Assembly (NCBI GenBank): GCA_027943335.1
Contig: BSBK01000520.1
Location: 250,501-314,500 of the forward strand
From: Chamaecyparis obtusa
Lineage: Eukaryota; Streptophyta; Pinopsida; Cupressales; Cupressaceae
Direction of reading: 5' to 3'
DNA length: 64,000 nt
Shown here: positions 11,812 through 22,490 of the stretch, piece after piece
How positions within the stretch are numbered: the first letter of the stretch is position 1
Layout of the letters: every line of letters begins with the position of its first letter
Notes under the pieces: generated by a model
Told to the model about the DNA's origin: nothing
Database searches by the model: none
Seen by the model: the letters and a program-made list of their open reading frames with translations, nothing else
Position numbers and translations under genes: made by a program

Positions 11812-13005
11812 TTAGTTTGAGTCGGTAGAGCCATCCATTCCATTACTTGGACTGGATTGCTCGGTAGCTTTAGGAATCCATTTTTGTCTTACCTGTTTCC
11901 TGACCTTAGTTTCTTCATTCTTCTTTCCATCTTCAACTTCACTAGCATTCATGCAGTTTCTGGCTATGTGACTGAGTTTAGTGCATTTAAAGCATCTTAC
12001 GGTAGTGTCTCTTTTCCTTAGATGATGTTTTATGCAATTCATGCCAATGTGTCCATATTCTCCACAGTAATGACATCTACACCAGGTGTTGTAGTCCCAT
12101 CCAAACATTGCTTTCATAATTTGTTCTACTGGATTAAATGTCTTGGATCTGCACTTGGATGCCTTGTGACCTTGATTGTTGCACTTGTGACAATTACCTC
12201 TGAATCTAGGTTTTTCCCTACATTCATTTGCTTTGTGACCAGGTTGATTGCAGCTGTAACATTTTCCATTGAATTCTTCTTTTTCATTGTTCCAACATTT
12301 ATTTGAAGTATGTCCTATTTTACCACAATGATTACAAGTAGGTTTTTGATTTCTTTGAGTACCTTGCTTAGAGGATTCACCTTCTCCTTTGTATCCAAGT
12401 CCTGCTTTTCCTTTTTGCCTATGAAGATTTTGCTCATACAGCTGATTCAAGTCTTCTTGGCTTTTCAACATTCCTTCATTGATTTGTTTTTTAGCGTTTA
12501 GGTCATCCACCAATCTTAGATTAATTTCCTTTTCAGATCTTAGTTCTTCTCTTGTGCTTTCTATTTTTGATCTTAGATTCAGAATTTCCTCATTTGTATG
12601 AGAGATCTGATCAATTAGGTTTTCTAGCTAAAGGGTTTTATTTTGGACTTCAATGTTTCTTCCATCTAATTCATCTTTCAACTTGTTTCTTTGTTCCAAG
12701 ATCTTATAGAATCTTGTAGAGTGTAGCTCTTGTTCTCTTTTCAATTTTCTCACTTCTTCCTGCAGAGACCCATTCTTTTCTAGGAGTTCTTTGACAGCAT
12801 TGTTTGCTTCATCTGAGTTATTTGAGGGAAAAAGATCTTCAATCTTTTCTTCAATGTAAGTCTGATCATTCATCTGATTTGCAAGTTCCTTCCTTCTTCT
12901 TAGGGATTGGGAAAGATGTTCTTTTGCTTCTTTGAGTTTAGCTATGGCCATTTCCAGATCTAGCTTTTCATTTTCAATCACCTTGTTCAATTTGAATACC
13001 TCCAT
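11812..13005 (-). pseudogene. Element A ORF1: coiled coil plus five CCHC zinc knuckles (gag C-terminus type)
   Basis: A 397-codon frame starting M-E-V-F-K-L, broken only by a TAG at 12628-12630. Residues 1 to about 190 are heptad-like and rich in Leu, Lys and Glu. Then comes K-A-G-L-G-Y-K, equivalent to the 'YDKTGLGF' block of Sirevirus gag. Five CX2CX4HX4C knuckles follow, including C-N-H-C..H-T-S-N-K-C, C-Y-S-C..H-K-A-N-E-C and C-H-K-C..H-K-A-S-K-C; the last has Ser-His instead of Gly-His. A basic tail ends the protein. The UBN2 capsid domain of ordinary copia gag is absent; the frame begins about 50 bases after the primer site. Expected role: RNA binding and packaging. Confidence 0.82.
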
Positions 13006-13057
13006 TGTCCTGGATCTTTGCTCAAGCTAGTTAAGCTTTATCTTGACAACCAATGCT

Positions 13058-13070
13058 GCTCTGATACCAA
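13058..13070 (-). promoter_or_regulatory. Primer binding site (tRNA-iMet) of element A
   Basis: On the minus strand TTGGTATCAGAGC lies one base inside the 5' LTR, a perfect match to the common plant initiator-Met primer site. Confidence 0.92.
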
Positions 13071-13071
13071 T

Positions 13072-14105
13072 TGTTGGAAATATTCAGGAATTAACCGAGT
13101 TACTGAGAGGGGAGGGGTGAATCAGTAACTCCAAATTTTCTTTCAATTTTAACATGTAATTTACTTTTAACCTTTGCATACAGAAAGCATGAAACTTAAA
13201 AGCATTCACAATAATGACACATAGATTTGGTTACCCAGAAACCTTCCAAAAGAAAGTAAAACTGGGGTGGGGATGAAACCCACAAAGCTTTAATACTGCA
13301 GAATAAAGTTGGCCGGTTAAGGCTTAAAATTTGATCACTTCTGATGATCTACCCTGTTAGGAGCAATAAGGATTGCTAAATCCACCCTGTTAAAGGATTT
13401 ACAAACATACAATGAAGTATGCACTCGGTAAAGAGATTTTACAAAAGACTGTTAAGTCTACCCGGTTAAAGGATTTAGTACTGATTCACCTGTTAGAATG
13501 AAATAGTAGATCTCTGGCTTTGCAACTGGATTACTGATTGAGATTCGCTGATGTACTGATCACCTTCTGTGATGAATTTGTCTTTGCTGTTCCTTATACT
13601 TCTGAAGCCCTTTGTAATTCGCTTATCTCTGCCTTTCCTTCTTTTTCACATATATTTCTTTTTACTTACATTTTACATTTTTACAACATTGTTTATATAC
13701 AAGTCTTAAACAATTAATTACAATTACAATTACAAAGTCGGCTTGACAAATAAACATAAGTGCTACTAAGTCGGCCCAAGTATGGTTACACGGTTCCTAC
13801 AAACTAACTCGGTGACTTTTTGATACTCGGCGTCCACTGCATTACTCGGCATCGTCATGCACTCGGTAGAAGTGAAGGCACGGTTCATACTGATCACTCG
13901 GTAGGTTTTGAACTTGGTAAATACTGGTGACTCGATAGACATGATGTTACTTGGTTTACACTGTTCTGTTCGGTTTGTACTAACTTGCTCGATTTGCACT
14001 GTCTGCTCGGTTTGTACTGTTTGCTCGGTTTGCACTGTCTGCTCGGTTTGCACTGAGAATGCAAATAAGTGTTGTCACTAGTGGCAATTCTGCTTAATGC
14101 CAACA
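13072..14105 (-). repeat. Element A 5' LTR
   Basis: 1,034 bp, same ends as the 3' copy. It has four units of the 18-bp CTCGGTTTGCACTGTCTG repeat (13988-14059) where its partner has seven. Transcription of the element would start in this LTR, reading leftwards; I could not place a TATA box with confidence. Confidence 0.92.
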
Positions 14106-14110
14106 AAAGA

Positions 14111-14200
14111 TTCTTCACACAAACCTAAAACTACACTCAAAGATATAGTTCATAAGGGGAATAAAGTTGCAAGTGTTTCTAGGAGATTTTGATAGGATGA
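14111..14200 (+). pseudogene. Ty1/copia gag, middle fragment (element K)
   Basis: Coding resumes immediately after element A's TSD: S-S-H-K-P-K-T-T-L-K-D..H-K-G-N-K-V-A-S-V-S-R-R-F, then stops. It is the segment between the gag capsid region and the zinc knuckle, now isolated between insertions A and G. Confidence 0.7.
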
Positions 14201-14747
14201 TGTGATACTGATAGGGGGAGTGAATCAATATCACAACACTTTAAATTCTTTCTTAACCAATTAATAAATAAAAAGTCAATACAATAATCCACAATAAGTA
14301 CACAGACACAAGAGTACTCATAACACCATATTTGTTCTTGAGGAAATCCTAACCAAGGGAAAACCCTAGTGGGGATGGTACACACAAAGATCTGTACTAT
14401 AATATAAAGACCCTATTAGGAGTCCTACCTCCATTAGGACCTAAGTATTACAATAGCAAGGTCCTTGTTAGAAGATTGATAAACCCTGTTAGGGGTATAC
14501 AAAAGATGTTCTCACTAAATTTACAAAATGGTGGAGTTCCTATCCTGGTATACAAAGAGATTATATATATGTAACCTATTATATATATTTACTACAAATA
14601 CATCTAACCTATTCTCAATCACCTTCTAGACTGTTCTTCTCTTCTCAAACTCACATCCACAAGTTTTCCATACTCTATCCATACTTTGCAATCACACTGT
14701 TAATAAGAATTTACAAAATAGAATTTAAGGTCAGCCACATAATATTA
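14201..14747 (-). repeat. Element G 3' LTR, first half
   Basis: Aligns with 47990-48990 of the right LTR: 'gaatcaatatcacaacac', 'ggaaatcctaaccaagggaaaaccctagtggggatggta', 'accctgttaggggtatacaaaagatgt'. The AT microsatellite of the right copy is only 'tatatatatgtaacctattatatatat' here. It is broken by H at 14747; the remainder is at 25824. Confidence 0.82.
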
Positions 14748-15210
14748 CACTAGTACATTTGAGGCCAAATTCCAATGTCCATTTGTCAGATTTCCAACAC
14801 CTATTTGTTGACATTTCGACACATGTGTCTATCTCCATTTTTGCATTGGAAATGGTGATGAGAGTGACAACCATTGGTATTCTGAAATCAATACCTATCC
14901 AAATTGGGTACATAGATAACAATTTTACAATGTGATCGATTTGTCAAAATTTAATATTTACGATAGTTTTTCAGTCGATGTTATGACAAATTGGTAGTAT
15001 ATTCTAAGATGACATTCTGTCAGAGGTATAGTAGTCCTATTGTGCATATTTGTCAGAGTGGTGTACACTCCGATGGTAACCAATCAGAGTTTTGATGGTC
15101 TACAATATGCTATCGATATACCAATCCATTGGATGTATATCACGTCTATCAGAAATGCTTTACTAATTGTTGAAAAAGTGACAGATTAGCATAATAAAGA
15201 AAACAAAGCC

Positions 15211-15650
15211 CAAGAGACCATCATAGTTGGTCTTTATATTTGGTCCATATACCAAATTTTGTTTTTACATTTCATTAGCTCATCAAATGAAGGGATTTGA
15301 AATAATTTAATAGAATATTTTCATGATAACATATATTATTAAGTTGACATTGCACGAATTGATCGACTTCACACACTTGTAGACATCAAACACAACAATA
15401 AAGAAGCATATTCCCATGGCCTACATTACTCAAGCCATAGGAGTGGATGCTTCTTTATGGCTTTGTTTGATGTCTACAAGTGCCTAAAGTAGATAAATTC
15501 ATTCAGGGTCAAACTAAAATAATGTACGTTATACATGAAAATATCATCCATTAAATTCTTTCAAATCATCACATTTGATGAGCTAATGAAATGTAAAATG
15601 TTTTGTGAGTATATGGACCAAGGATGGAGACAAACTATGATGGTCTCTTG
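15211..15650. repeat. Foldback (inverted repeat) inside H, ~210-bp arms
   Basis: 'caagagaccatcatagttggtc' at 15211 pairs with 'tatgatggtctcttg' ending 15650. 'atttcattagctcatcaaatga' pairs with 'tttgatgagctaatgaaatg', and 'cacttgtagacatcaaac' with 'gtttgatgtctacaagtg'. The centre is near 15430. The arms are diverged (insertions and substitutions), so it is an old foldback, MITE-like. Confidence 0.85.
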
Positions 15651-15830
15651 AGCTCTTCTATCTTTAGTCCTAGCTACTGGGTAAGGGCTGGAAGACTTAT
15701 ACTTGTCGATCATTGAGAATAATCACCGCCTTGCCTTTATGTACACTGTACAGTATCAATATAAGAGGAGGCAAAAAAAATGAATAGATAAAAGAAATGA
15801 AAGATACAATAAAATTATCTTTTTTTTTAC

Positions 15831-16069
15831 CTTCTCATAATTAATCCTAGTCTCGATAAGTAATTTTATAGGATCACTAGCACATTTCGTGCATAGATGA
15901 GAAACAATATCCAAAGTTTCTAGATTTTGAGAAGAGGTATGAGTGAAGGCCAAAAAAGGGATATTTTTGAAGGTTTTATAGATGTAGTACTGAATCATCA
16001 TCTCTACACTGGTACTCAATCTGGAAACCCTCTCTAGCAAATCTCCACAAAAATCCATTATGGCCTCCA
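15831..16069 (-). pseudogene. Possible captured exon, unrecognised
   Basis: A minus-strand reading of about 80 codons (E-A-I-M-D-F-C-G-D-L-L-E-R-V-S-R-L ... I-E-T-R-I-N-Y-E-K) has balanced amino-acid composition unlike its AT-rich surroundings. It is bounded by an AG acceptor-like site (16070-16071, ATATGCAG) and an AAG/GTAAAA donor-like site (15829-15831). The open frame continues past the donor into T-rich codons encoding hydrophobic junk, as an intron would. I cannot name the parent gene. Given the NOG1 fragment 900 bases away, a second captured fragment is plausible but unproven. Confidence 0.35.
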
Positions 16070-16392
16070 CTGCATATACATCTTCTCAATATCTAAATAC
16101 TCTCCATAATTGATTCCTGTCATTTTTCACCATCTCTGTGGACTAAGACCTTAAATTATTGAGCTTCTCTTTGTTTCAAGAATAGTATAAAATTCTCTAC
16201 TTAATAGGCCCAACCACGTGAAGGTGGAAGCTCATTTGGCCCCTCCTAGGAGCCTCGTACAACCCTTTATGACATTTTAAGACCTCTAAGATGTGTATTC
16301 TTAGGGGTCGTAAAGGGTCATAAGGGGTCCTGGGACACAACAACTAAGAAACATAAATCTAGGCATCATGGTCACAAGTTTTTGGAGACAAC

Positions 16393-16492
16393 ATAATTGA
16401 GTGGTATACCCAGATGATGCAAAGCAACCACTACTCCTTTGGAACCAGAGTAGTAGTTGCTTTGCATCATCTGGGTATACAACTCAATTATT
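16393..16492. repeat. Short foldback inside H, ~44-bp arms
   Basis: The left arm 'ataattgagtggtatacccagatgatgcaaagcaaccactactc' pairs almost perfectly with 'gagtagtagttgctttgcatcatctgggtatac..aactcaattat', with a loop of about 11 bases. The motif 'acccagatgatg' recurs just downstream at 16500. Confidence 0.88.
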
Positions 16493-16977
16493 ATGTTTAC
16501 CCAGATGATGGAGAGAAACTCTTGTACCTCCGATTCCAAGTTGACTACATCTATTGCTCATGAATACAAGGTTCTCCAACAAATGTATTTAATTTAGAAT
16601 TAGAGGTGCAAAAGTTTCTCTCCATTGCTTGGGTATACAAATCAATTACATTCTCCAAAAAATTGTGACCATGATGCCTAAAATTATGTTTCTCAGCTAT
16701 TATGTAATCTACATTTATGTTTCTCTATCATCGTGTTTATGTGCATGTTTTTATGTGTTTGGGAAGACATCTTTCTATCATGGGCCTGGATCCTTTGGAA
16801 ATTAGCTTCATAATAATGTAGATGATAGATGAGCAATTAGCTTCTCAAGAAAAATCCCATAAATGAACTATGCATACCCCAATTTTTGTGCCCTCTGTGT
16901 GTACCCAAATGATATATTTGAAATAAGGGTAAGGCTTAAAGAAGTTAATTTTGCATCACTAGACAGATCTGTATATT

Positions 16978-17370
16978 TTATCCATAATGACAAAAATTCA
17001 AAAGATCCAAGCCCAAGCTAGAAAGAAGTCTTCCCATTTTGTTTAAGCCATATTCCTTGTTCTTTTCAAACTTCCTTGGTACGGTAGGCATGCTCTTTGC
17101 AGTAATCTTCTTTAATTTGTGTTTGAGGATAAGCATCTTTTTCTTCTTCCTAATTGTAGCTAGAGGTTCCTTTTCATTAGGATTCAACTCCACTTCCCCC
17201 ATCTCATTATCCTCATCACCCTCAGTTGTCATCCTAAGCCCTTCTTCCCTCTCTAGTTCTTCAAGCCTCTGCAAGATATCTAGATCAATAAAGTCTACAA
17301 CATTGTGTCCATCCATGATCTTAGGAATATCATCTTCTTTCCACTCTTCATTTGCCAAAATATACCACAA
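16978..17370 (-). pseudogene. NOG1: NOG1 (nucleolar GTP-binding protein 1) C-terminal fragment, captured
   Basis: 130 open codons. The stretch E-E-W-K-E-D-D-I-P-K-I-M-D-G-H-N-V-V-D-F-I-D, then L-Q-R-L-E-E-L-E-R-E-E-G, then I-R-K-K-K-K-M-L-I..H-K-L-K-K, then P-R-K-F-E-K-N-K and M-G-R..S-S-L-G-L-D is the conserved C-terminal region of plant NOG1, a GTPase of 60S ribosome assembly in the nucleolus. The G-domain (N-terminal two thirds) is absent. The C-terminus diverges after S-L-G-L-D into an unrelated F-C-H-Y-G and stop. Its 5' edge coincides with the start of a 1.2-kb repeat also present at 19975. It lies in element H with no flanking exons, so it is a transduplicated, non-functional piece; any transcript would more likely be regulatory than coding. 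Identification is from motif recall, not a search. Confidence 0.85.
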
Positions 17371-18605
17371 TATTAAGACTCATGACTCTTCAAATTCTCT
17401 TGTTTCCTTCAGACCTCCAAACATGTGTACTATGAGATTTCCTCCAAAAAATGGACTTTTGATTATTTTCACAATAGTACATGTATTGGAAGGAAAGCTC
17501 ATAGTATTGCTTAGGATAATCTAAATGTTCATCACCTATGCATATAAGAGTTGATCATATAAGGTATATGCATAGGTGAAAAACATGCATATTTGACCAA
17601 GCAATACTGGGAGCTAGACCCAACAACAAATAGATTTGTGGTCATTTTCACAATAATACATGTGTTGCTGGGTAAGCTCCCAGTAGCACTTAGGTAAATA
17701 TGCATGTTCATTACCTATGCATATGAAGTGGCTCTAATGGCAAATACAATCACAAAATTCTGCATACTCCTTACTTTGTTCTAGGTTGGTATTGTCAGAC
17801 ATGGTCTTTTTTGAATGGAATGATTCATTACTTGTACATTGACTAGAATGTTGGTGGAAGAAGGATGATTTGTTTGCAACCTGCAAATGCATAGACACTG
17901 AACAACCATTTTTTCAACTCTAATTTTCTCAACATAAAGGGACATTTATCATAGCCATAAAAACATGATTGTTTTAAAATGGAATCCACCAAGGAGTACC
18001 ATCAGAAATATTGAGCATTAAAAATCATGAATAGTTAACCTAAATCAAATAGCTCATTTTTTTATCAGCATGTGTAGTCTGTGTATATGAAAAATGAATG
18101 AAATATATATCAAGCTGAAATAAAATAGTGAACAAAAAGTCAAATTCAAGGCCTAATTTATCAAGAGCAACAAACATTAGGATGAAAGAAAAATCATTAA
18201 GACTATAGAAAAATCATTAAGACTAGAAAATCAAGTTCTAGAAAAATCATTATGACTATAGAAAAATCATTTAGACTAGAAAATAATGTTCTAGAAATGG
18301 AGAGTGCTTGTGCTTTGCCATTACAACAATTAACCATTCATCATTTGGTACTTCTTGGTGTATTCCATTTAAGTTTTTCAGCTGTCATGTTTATGTGCAT
18401 GTTCTTTATGTGTCTGGCTTCTCTCCCTCACAAGGGATACACGATAGGTAATTGATTTGAAAGCATAATTATTTGATAGTATTTTTTCAAGATAGGCGTA
18501 ATCATCCTGCCAAACTTAATTAGCAACATTTGTGATATATGTCAAGTACTTATAAATAGTATGCCCAACAAATAGAGACTTAGTAGAAAAAGCATAAGGT
18601 TGCAC
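17371..18605. repeat. H internal direct repeat, copy 1
   Basis: Begins 'attaagactcatga' and ends 'gcataaggttgcacatccacat'. The same block recurs at 19975-21290 with a few per cent differences and several indels. It contains its own small inverted pairs, for example 'tatgcataggtga' against 'tcacctatgcata' at 17535-17580. A third, partial copy of its right end lies at 19740-19860. Confidence 0.85.
18185..18300. repeat. ~20-bp minisatellite in H (copy 1)
   Basis: Tandem variants of AAAAATCATTAAGACTATAG alternate with AGAAAATCAAGTTCTAG. There are about five units here; the corresponding tract in copy 2 (20765-20975) has about nine. Confidence 0.8.
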
Positions 18606-19049
18606 ATCCACATTTGTCCAAGTGCAACAACCTTCAAAGATTTGCAGCGGTAAAGAGAATCCCCATATTTTATTAGCGTAACATAGTCTTTGGTCACTTT
18701 GGAAATGAGAACCTCAAAATAAAGAAAAGAAACTTAGTAAAACCAGACTATGCCATTGTTTGTGAGGGTACAGTCATGATAAGTGCCTCTCAAACCTCTC
18801 CAAATAGGAAATATTATCTTTAAATACTTTAATGATCTCTTCTAAACATTAACCAAATTAAACCTATATTTAAATCCACATACAATAACCCAAAATGAAG
18901 GGTTTTATATCCTTTAAGGAATCTCAGTCATTGGTAAAGCATGGATAGTCAAACCACTACTCTCCAAAGCATTCAATAATTGAATATGATTGTTTGAAAA
19001 CTACTCCCAACAATTCTTAAACATACTTTATTGTTTAAGAATTGTTGGG
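18606..19049. repeat. H internal block with direct and inverted partners
   Basis: 18730-18850 ('gtaaaaccagactatgccattgtttgtgagg ... aaataccttt-like') repeats directly at 22770-22890. 18870-19035 ('aacccaaaatgaagggtttt', 'tccaaagcattcaataattgaatatga', 'caattcttaaacatactttat') occurs inverted at 23400-23660. No coding signal. Confidence 0.75.
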
Positions 19050-19400
19050 ACTAGTCCTTTGGCGTGTATTACACATAATAGAATTTTCAACATATTATTA
19101 TCATTCTATTTCTTTGTTGTAAACATGTCATTGGTTTAGTTTTAATCTACTGGTGTTGTGCCCTAGCCCATGCTTTATCTCCATTATTTGATGTTATTCA
19201 CTATTTTGAAATGTTGACTATGGTTATCAAATGGAAAAAATAGAAAAAAAAAATTTAACACGAAAAGAAATTTGCAAAACCGAACCAATGGCATGTTTAC
19301 AACAAAGAAATAGAATGATAATAATATGCTAAAAATTCTATTCTGTTTAATACATGCCAAAGGACCAGTTGTATGAAATTGTCAATCACATAGCATTTCA
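19050..19400. repeat. Foldback element in H, copy 1
   Basis: Arms 'gtcctttggcgtgtatta..atagaattttcaacatattattatc' and 'gataataatatgctaaaaattctat..taatacatgccaaaggac' pair over about 95 bases around a T/A-rich centre near 19215-19260. The same foldback occurs at 22050-22490, where the arms extend further. Terminal CCTTTGGC gives it a MITE-like look. Confidence 0.85.
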
Positions 19401-19974
19401 CTATTGTATGAGTGGATTGTGTAGGAACAGTTAATATTAAAAAAGGAGAAAACTCCTCAACACATCTTGGAAACCATTGAATTCAATAATAAATTAAACC
19501 TAACACCAGCACTATTCCTTCCATTCACTTCTACCAAGAATAAAACATTTAATCCATTCAACATTACATATAATCATTAGACAGTTACATTTTCTGACTG
19601 TGTAGAGGAACATTCATGACCAAAATGATCAAAAGTACTTTCACCCTTGCACAAGCTATTCCAAACTTCAAGTAAAATGAGAAATATGCTATATCAAATC
19701 ATTCATATTCATAGTAGCCATTCAAAGGATAATGATTTGACAATCTTTTTTTAGGATAGGTGTAATCATTGCCTGCCAACCTTAATTAGAAACATTTGTG
19801 ATATATGTCAAGTACTTATAATGAGTATGCCCAAAAAATAGAGACTTAGTAGTAAAAGCATGTCCTTTTGTTTACTAGTTTACTTATAATCAGTATGTCC
19901 TTTGGTTTACTAGTTTAATCCGGTTTAAGAATGGTTTGTTTCATGTTTGAATGAAGCTTGGCTATATTAAGTAC

Positions 19975-21290
19975 AATCTTAAGACTCGTGTCTCTTCAAT
20001 TCTCTTGTTTCCTTCAGACCTAGCCTCCAAACATGTGTACTATGAGATTTCCTCCAACAAATGGACTTGTGATGATTTTCACAATAGTACATGTTTTGGA
20101 GGACTACTCAAAGTAATGCTTAGGGAAATCTGAATGTTCATCACCTATGCATATAAGAGTTGATCATAGAAGGTATATGCATAGGTGAAAAACATGCATA
20201 TTTGACCAAGCAATACTAGGAGCTAGACCCATCAACAAATAGATTTATGGTGATTTTCACAAAAGTACATGTATTTCTAGGTAAGTTCCCAATAGTGCTC
20301 AGGAAAATATGCATGTTCATCACTTATGCATATGAAGTGGCTCTAATGGAAGATACAATCACTAAATTCTGCATACTCCTTATTTTGTTCTAGGTTGATA
20401 TTGTCAAACATGGTCTTTCTTGAATGGAATGACTCGTTACTTGTACATTGACTAGAATGTTGATGGAAGAAGGATGATTTGTTTGCAACCATTTTTTCAA
20501 CTCTAATTTTCTCAGCACAAAGGGACATTTATCATAGCCATAGAAACATGATTATTTCAAATGAAATACACCAAGGAGTACCATTAGAAATATTGATTAT
20601 TTACAATCATGAATAGTTAACCTTAATCAAATAGCTCATTTTTTTATTAGCATGTGTAGTCTCTGTGTATATGAAAAATGAATGAAATATCAAGCTAAAA
20701 TAAAATAGCGAACAAAAATTCAAATTCAAGGCCTAATTTATCAAGAGCAACAAACATTAGGATGAAAGAAAAATCATTAAGACTATAGAAAGATCATTAG
20801 GACTATATAAAAATCATTAAGACTAGAAAATCAAGTTCTAGAAAAATCATTAAGAGTACTATAGAAAAATCATTAGGACTATAAAAAAATCATTAAGACT
20901 AGAAAATCAAGTTCTAGAAAAATCATTACGACTATAGAAAAATCATTTAGACTAGAAAATCAAATTCTAGAAATGGACGGTTCTGATGCTTTGCCATTAC
21001 AACAATTGAGCATTCATCATTTGGTACTTCTTGGTGTATTCCATGTAAGTTTTTCAGCTATCGTGTTTATGTGCATGTTCTTTATGTGTTTGGCTTCTCT
21101 CCCTCGCAAGGGATATGTTGATAGGTAATTTATTTGAAAGCATAATGATTTGACAGTCTTTTTCAGGATAGGCGTAATCATCATGCCAACCTTAATTAGC
21201 AGCATTTATGATATATGTCAAGTACTTATAATCAGTATGCCCAAAAAATAGAGACTTAGTAGTAAAAGCATAAAGTTTCACATCCACATC
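19975..21290. repeat. H internal direct repeat, copy 2
   Basis: Second copy of the 17371-18605 block; begins 'cttaagactcgtgtctc' and ends 'gcataaagtttcacatccacat'. It lacks the NOG1 fragment that precedes copy 1, so the capture junction lies exactly at the repeat boundary or the duplication started there. Confidence 0.85.
20765..20975. repeat. ~20-bp minisatellite in H (copy 2)
   Basis: About nine units of AAAAATCATTAAGACTATAG-type sequence with interspersed AGAAAATCAAGTTCTAG; expanded relative to copy 1. Confidence 0.8.
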
Positions 21291-22049
21291 CATCCTAGTA
21301 AGTATTAGAGCCTTTCAAATTTGTAAAGAACACAAACTTTGCAAATCAAATTGATATTTCATTAAAACCTATGTTCGTGATCAAACTCTTAAAGATTAAA
21401 ACATGAAACCATCAAGTTCTTCACCTATTTTCTTCATGGTTGGGGAAGTTGTGATGGATATATATGTAACCTTTAGAAGTCATTGTATGACAAACTTAAG
21501 CTTGGAGTGTATGACAGGAACATAGATTAAATAAAAATAGAAGTTTAAATCTGCAAGTCCATTGTGTTATGCATTGTTGAAAGGCTTATTTGCTTATTGT
21601 TTTGGTTTCTAAATTCAAGGATGGAATAGTAAGAAATCTCCAAGCATTCATTTTATTGTTGAATGTATTGTGAGCACTTTAAAATTCTATTCCTTACATT
21701 TTGACTGGTAAAACCAGTGACTGTTCCAAGTAATGTTTTTAATCCTTTGAAGTTTCTCATGATAATGATGCAAGTTGATTGGATTAAGAAATGTGGGGAT
21801 CCAATAGGACTTTAGGGGATTTCAATAAATTTTTTGGAAGACTTAGAAGAACTATTAGCATGACTTTTCCTTCATGTACAATGAGTTAGACTGAATTTGC
21901 TAAGTTTTTCCTTTGTTTTGAAGTGTATTTTGTAATCTATTTCATTTCCATCGACCCAAAGACCTAGGACCCATGGAAAGAGGATACAACTCTAATGTTA
22001 TTGACTTATAGAGATTTGAGAAATTAAAGAGAACACTGGCTATGTTTAA
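21291..22049. other. H interior without recognisable features
   Basis: AT-rich, no open frame resembling a protein, no repeat partner found by eye. Confidence 0.4.
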
Positions 22050-22490
22050 TGTTAACTATTCCTATACAATCCACTCATATAATAGTGAAATGCTATGTGA
22101 TTGACAATTTCATACAACTGGTCCTTTGGCGTGTATTAAATAGAATAGAATTTTCAGCATATTATTATCATTCTATTTCTTTGTTGTAAACATGCCATTG
22201 GTTTAGTTTTAATCTACTAGTGTCATGCCCTAGCACTTGATTTATCTCCATTATTTAATGTTATTCACTATTTTGAAATGTTGATTGTGGTTATCAAATG
22301 GAAAAAATAGAAAAAAAAAATTAACATGATTTTTTTTTTACAAAACTAAACCAATGGCATGTTTACAACAAAGAAATAGAATGATAATAATATGCTGAAA
22401 ATTCTATTCTATTTAATACATGCCAAAGGGCTAGTTGTATGAAATTGTCAATCACATAGCATTTCACTATTGTATGAGTGGATTGTATAG
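22050..22490. repeat. Foldback element in H, copy 2
   Basis: Arms start 'ccactcatataatagtgaaatgctatgtgattgacaattt' and end with its complement 'tgtatgagtgg' near 22487. They include the CCTTTGGCGTGTATTA / TAATACATGCCAAAGG pair of copy 1. Arm length is about 200 bases with an A-run centre near 22310. Confidence 0.88.

Larger units (their letters stand above)
6919..14105 (-). mobile_element. Element A: complete non-autonomous Sirevirus-like LTR retrotransposon
   Basis: Two near-identical LTRs beginning TGTTGG and ending CCAACA (6919-8005 and 13072-14105) flank a 5.1-kb interior. AAAGA occurs at both 6914-6918 and 14106-14110, a perfect 5-bp TSD inside the copia gag of K. On the minus strand the order is 5' LTR, iMet primer site, ORF1 (coiled coil plus five CCHC knuckles), ORF2 (about 1,047 codons), three polypurine tracts, 3' LTR. 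There is no protease, integrase, RT or RNase H anywhere between the LTRs, so movement would need enzymes supplied by another element. By eye the LTRs differ at about 17 positions over some 900 alignable bases (about 2%), making it the youngest copy here. Confidence 0.92.

Noticed and set aside
17039..17524. 161-codon plus-strand ORF opposite the NOG1 fragment
   Set aside because: Shadow of the NOG1 reading plus repeat sequence; it is Phe/Ser-rich as expected for antisense of Lys/Glu codons.
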